Origin: an uncultured Paraprevotella sp.
Lineage (GTDB): Bacteria; Bacteroidota; Bacteroidia; Bacteroidales; Bacteroidaceae
Direction of reading: 5' to 3'
Assembly (NCBI GenBank): GCA_900766785.1
Contig: CAAFWT010000034.1
Coordinates: forward strand, 1 to 9,452
DNA length: 9,452 bases
A program made the position numbers and the translations under genes. Within the stretch, counting starts at the first letter, position 1, and each line of letters starts with the position of its first letter. Under the pieces are notes generated by a model. That model had not been told where the DNA came from. It made no database searches and worked only from the letters and a program-made list of their open reading frames with translations. Positions 6,694-9,452 of the stretch are shown here, one piece after another.

Positions 6694-7826
6694 GCAAGCA
6701 TTACATTCTTCCACTCTTCATCTTTCTCCTGACCGTCATGTCCTGTGGCGGGGAAGAGTCCATCCCACCTCATGAGCCCGAGACACCGGTTCCTGGGGAC
6801 AGCATCGAAGTGCCCGATACCACAAGCAAGGATTCCACTCCAGATATCCAGGTGGAGGATTTTGCCCGTGGAGCAGAAATCAGTTGGTATTCCCAGATGG
6901 AGGATAATGGAAAGAAATTCTACTCCTGGAGCAGCAGAGAAGCCAAAGACTGTCCCACTGTGATGAAAGAACTGGGATTGAATGCCTTGTCCTTACGTGT
7001 GCTGGTCAATCCCACGGACGGTTATTGTGACGTGCCCGACCTCCTGCGCAAGGCAAGAGCCATCAGCCTCACGGACATGGATCTCCTCATCAGTTTTCAT
7101 TTTAGCGATACGATAGCCACTTCAGCACTCCAGCGCACACCCGTGGAATGGCAGGGACACAGCACAGAGATGCTCCTGGAGGACATACGAGATCACGTGA
7201 CCCAAGTATTGGAAGCCCTGTCCGAGGAAGGCATCCAGCCACGATGGATACAGATAGGCAACCAGCTGAGTCAGGGTCTTCTGTGGCCCGAAGGTGACAT
7301 CACACGGCATGCCAACCAGTATGCAAAGATGGTCAATATGGGATGCCTGGCAGCCAAGACGGTGTTTCCCGAAGCCACAGTGATTGTAGCAGCTGGCGAT
7401 CCTCTCAACCAGTCTGCCCTATGTGATGCTTTAGACCAGCTGGACAAGAGTCTGTTTGACCAGATAGGACTGACTCTCTACCCCACCCTGGCCGTCGGTT
7501 CCATCTTCCAATCCCTGGGCATGGGCACATCATACAAGGTAACGAACGAGAACGATGCCATCACCTATTCCCTGCAAACCATAGACATGCTCTACAACAG
7601 ATACCGAAAGGACTGCATGATAGTGGAATGCGGAGTGCCAGTCAGCATGGAGACTGCCAGCAGCCTGGCCATGAGGCAACTGGTGAGTGAAGCCAGGAAC
7701 AACTCCTCATGCCGAGGTGTCATCTACTGGGAGCCTGAAGCCTACGAGGGATGGATGGGATACACACAGGGTGCATTCCTCAGCAATGGCAGGCCCACAC
7801 AGATTATAGATGCCCTAAGTAAATAA
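6690..7826 (+). CDS. GH53-like lipoprotein, probably inactive endo-beta-1,4-galactanase homologue
   Basis: This 378-residue protein resembles glycoside hydrolase family 53, whose members cut beta-1,4-galactan in pectin. A lipoprotein signal ends at Cys19 (VMSC), and the following GGEES is acidic like Bacteroidetes surface-export signals, so outer-surface display is likely. A Pro/Thr/Ser/Asp-rich linker (about 22-55) leads into a TIM-barrel domain. GH53-type segments are GAEISWYSQMEDNGKKFYSW from 61, LRVLVNP (102-108), GYCD (111-114), FHFSD (136-140), WIQIGN...GLLWPEG (186-202), GLTLYP (260-265), IVECG (311-315) and YWEPEAYEGW (346-355). The nucleophile-position Glu313 is present, but the acid/base position reads GNQ, with Gln192 (CAG at 7263-7265) where active enzymes have GNE. 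Other deviations are Glu for Asp at 63, Leu for Trp at 105 and IATS for the usual W-A-D-P after FHYSD. The reading frame is intact, so it is probably expressed but not a normal galactanase. Family assignment is strong; inactivity is inferred. Confidence 0.85.
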   Translation: MSKHYILPLFIFLLTVMSCGGEESIPPHEPETPVPGDSIEVPDTTSKDSTPDIQVEDFARGAEISWYSQMEDNGKKFYSWSSREAKDCPTVMKELGLNALSLRVLVNPTDGYCDVPDLLRKARAISLTDMDLLISFHFSDTIATSALQRTPVEWQGHSTEMLLEDIRDHVTQVLEALSEEGIQPRWIQIGNQLSQGLLWPEGDITRHANQYAKMVNMGCLAAKTVFPEATVIVAAGDPLNQSALCDALDQLDKSLFDQIGLTLYPTLAVGSIFQSLGMGTSYKVTNENDAITYSLQTIDMLYNRYRKDCMIVECGVPVSMETASSLAMRQLVSEARNNSSCRGVIYWEPEAYEGWMGYTQGAFLSNGRPTQIIDALSK

Positions 7827-7878
7827 CCCACAAGAACATATAATTAGCAACCATATTCATAACAAATAAAACAATCTT
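7827..7878 (+). other. Short AT-rich spacer before the glutaminase A-like gene
   Basis: This 52-bp gap is AT-rich and ends in AAATAAAACAATCTT directly before the ATG at 7879, a leader typical of Bacteroidetes translation starts. It contains TATAATTAG but no TAnnTTTG element and no recognisable hairpin. The downstream gene may therefore be read through from the GH53-like gene, although an unrecognised promoter is possible. Confidence 0.4.
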
Positions 7879-9452
7879 ATGGGAAAGTACATTCTATTGG
7901 TGATGGGAATCTTATCTTCCCTACTGAGTCCAAGCATTGGGGCACAGGAAACAGACTTGTTCACACCTGTTCAAGGAAACAACCTGCGACTTCCTTCTGT
8001 ACCGCTGGTAAGCGTGGACCCATACTTCAGCATCTGGAGCCCTTATGACAAACTCTATCAAGGTTCGCCCACACACTGGCACAACACGCCCAAACCACTC
8101 AATGGCGTAATACGCGTGGATGGGAAAGCCTACAGATTCATGGGACAGACCCTGGAGACACTGGCTCCCATGGCCGACGAGACAAAATGGACAGGTACGT
8201 ATACCACCTCCAATCCCTCTGGTACATCATGGACAACCCTGGATTATGATGATTCCTCATGGTCAGTAGGTAAAGCCGCATGGGGAGGCAATGATGACAA
8301 TTATGGCAACATAGGCACCACCTGGGAAGACGTAGGCGGCAATATATGGGTTCGCCGAAAGGTGACCTTGACAGAGATTGACGAGACGGCAAACTATTAT
8401 GTGACCTATAAGCATGACGACACCTTTGAACTCTATGTCAACGGCAAGCAGGTGGTATCCACAGGATATACCTGGAATGTAAGTGGCAAGACCGCACTCA
8501 TCGACCGCTCCCTGCTGCATGAAGGTGAGAACATTATCGCTGCACATTGTGCCAACAACGCAGGAGGTGCTTATGTGGATTTCGGACTGGCCAAGGACAA
8601 CTTCACCACAGCCGTGCAAAAGTCATGTGTGGTGATGCCCACCAGCACCTATTATACCTTCACCTGCGGTGGCGTGAACCTGAACGTCGTATTCACCACA
8701 CCACTCGTCATGGATGATCTGGACCTCTTCACCACCCCACTTACCTACATCTCTTATCAGGCTCAGAGCAATGACGGCAATCCCCACGAAGTGAGCATAC
8801 TGGTGGAGACTTCTGCTGCCATGGCCCTCAAGAGCAATACTCAGACGGCACAGACCAGATACATGTCCTCCACTTCGTATCCTGGCTACAAGATAGTACG
8901 TGCAGGCAATGTTTCCCAAAGTCCGCTGTCACATACAGGTGAACTGATAGACTGGGGATATTACTATGTGAGTGCACAGGACGAGGATGGAAAGAGACTC
9001 AGCATCATGACACACCAGGATGCCATAAGTCAGTTCCTCGCCACAGGACAGGTAGAGGAGCTCCGTACTGCCAGGCAGAATGTAGGTGGACCCTATCACT
9101 CCATAGCCTATACCGACTCACTGGGACAGGTGGGCACACAGCCCGTGAGCTCCTTCCTCTCTCTCTCCTACGATGATGTCTTCTCCATCCAGTTCTTCTC
9201 CAACAACCGTAAGGCTTACTGGACGCAAAACGGTAAGGTCACACTCGGCTCACGCATCATGAGTCTGCACAGTGATTATGTCAACATCATGGAACGCTGC
9301 CGTCAGATGGACGAGAAGGTATATAACGATGCCTATAACGCTGGGGGCGAGAAGTATGCCGAAATATGCTGCGCCGTGTACCGACAGGTATGCGCTGCCC
9401 ACAAGCTGGTAAGCGATGCCGAAGGCAATCTCCTGTATATGTCTCGCGAGAA
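7879..9452 (+). CDS. Glutaminase A-like secreted protein (DUF4964/DUF5127/DUF4965), 3' end beyond window
   Basis: The frame starts at ATG 7879 and is open to the window end (524 complete codons); relatives run to about 800 or more residues. A signal peptide covers about residues 1-22, with likely cleavage after SIGA. Residues about 35-90 match the N-terminal DUF4964 unit (VPLVSVDPYFSIWS, then GVIRVDGKAYRFMG). Residues about 92-243 look like an inserted galactose-binding or beta-galactosidase-type jelly roll (YDDSSWSVGKAAWG, IWVRRKVTL, DDTFELYVNGKQV). DUF5127-like sequence follows, with FTTPLVMDDLDLFTTPLTYIS near 272-292. The start of the DUF4965 helical domain is at about 488-524 (AGGEKYAEICCAVYRQ, then AAHKLV). 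The family is named after fungal glutaminase A, but many Bacteroidetes members lie among carbohydrate-degradation genes and their substrates are unknown. The catalytic region of the C-terminal domain is outside the window, so activity cannot be judged. Confidence 0.85.
   Translation, partial: MGKYILLVMGILSSLLSPSIGAQETDLFTPVQGNNLRLPSVPLVSVDPYFSIWSPYDKLYQGSPTHWHNTPKPLNGVIRVDGKAYRFMGQTLETLAPMADETKWTGTYTTSNPSGTSWTTLDYDDSSWSVGKAAWGGNDDNYGNIGTTWEDVGGNIWVRRKVTLTEIDETANYYVTYKHDDTFELYVNGKQVVSTGYTWNVSGKTALIDRSLLHEGENIIAAHCANNAGGAYVDFGLAKDNFTTAVQKSCVVMPTSTYYTFTCGGVNLNVVFTTPLVMDDLDLFTTPLTYISYQAQSNDGNPHEVSILVETSAAMALKSNTQTAQTRYMSSTSYPGYKIVRAGNVSQSPLSHTGELIDWGYYYVSAQDEDGKRLSIMTHQDAISQFLATGQVEELRTARQNVGGPYHSIAYTDSLGQVGTQPVSSFLSLSYDDVFSIQFFSNNRKAYWTQNGKVTLGSRIMSLHSDYVNIMERCRQMDEKVYNDAYNAGGEKYAEICCAVYRQVCAAHKLVSDAEGNLLYMSRE

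Noticed and set aside
5836..6714. Antisense open frame of 292 codons across the S1-protein gene
   Set aside because: It lies almost entirely opposite a well-supported gene with three S1 units. Its translation is rich in Cys, His and Tyr, has no recognisable domain, and looks like a codon-usage shadow.
7690..9452. Possibility that the two exported proteins form part of a polysaccharide utilisation locus
   Set aside because: No SusC/SusD pair, hybrid two-component regulator or sigma/anti-sigma genes are visible, and the upstream neighbours are housekeeping genes. It remains possible that such genes lie beyond the right edge.

Overview
The window looks like chromosomal DNA from a Bacteroidales bacterium, most likely Prevotellaceae, though the genus is inferred. 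Three things point this way: promoter elements of the Bacteroidetes TAnnTTTG type, starts without strong Shine-Dalgarno sequences and preceded by A-rich leaders, and proteins typical of the group (a CPA2 antiporter with a Usp-like tail, a LolD-type ATPase, a glutaminase A-like DUF4964/5127/4965 protein). There is no sign of a mobile element, CRISPR array, tRNA or rRNA.

Layout. Positions 1-346 are AT-rich and hold no convincing gene. A small membrane-protein gene of unknown function (347-613, +) runs head-on into asd, aspartate-semialdehyde dehydrogenase (614-1624, -), and the two stop codons abut with no spacer. A short divergent promoter region (1625-1753) serves asd leftwards and a long rightward gene cluster. 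That cluster holds a cation/proton antiporter (1754-3886), a secreted probable beta-propeller protein of unknown function overlapping it by 4 bp (3883-5037), a LolD-like lipoprotein-release ABC ATPase (5115-5825), an S1-repeat RNA-binding protein of the CvfB/YitL type (to 6693), a lipoprotein resembling GH53 endo-galactanases (6690-7826, 4-bp overlap), and the first 524 codons of a secreted glutaminase A-like protein (7879 to beyond the window end).

Tight spacing and two ATGA overlaps suggest that much of the rightward cluster is transcribed together. It mixes envelope housekeeping (ion exchange, lipoprotein sorting), RNA binding and two exported proteins related to carbohydrate or amide hydrolases. 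No SusC/SusD pair or dedicated regulator is visible, so it is not a standard polysaccharide utilisation locus.

Most notable points. The GH53-like lipoprotein has Gln (residue 192) where GH53 enzymes carry the acid/base Glu, with other active-site changes, although the nucleophile-position Glu (313) is kept; it may be a binding protein rather than an enzyme. The antiporter has Thr-Thr where most relatives appear to have a membrane Asp. The glutaminase-like protein carries an apparent inserted jelly-roll module. I see no clearly new multi-gene system; the GH53-like protein is the best candidate for new biology.
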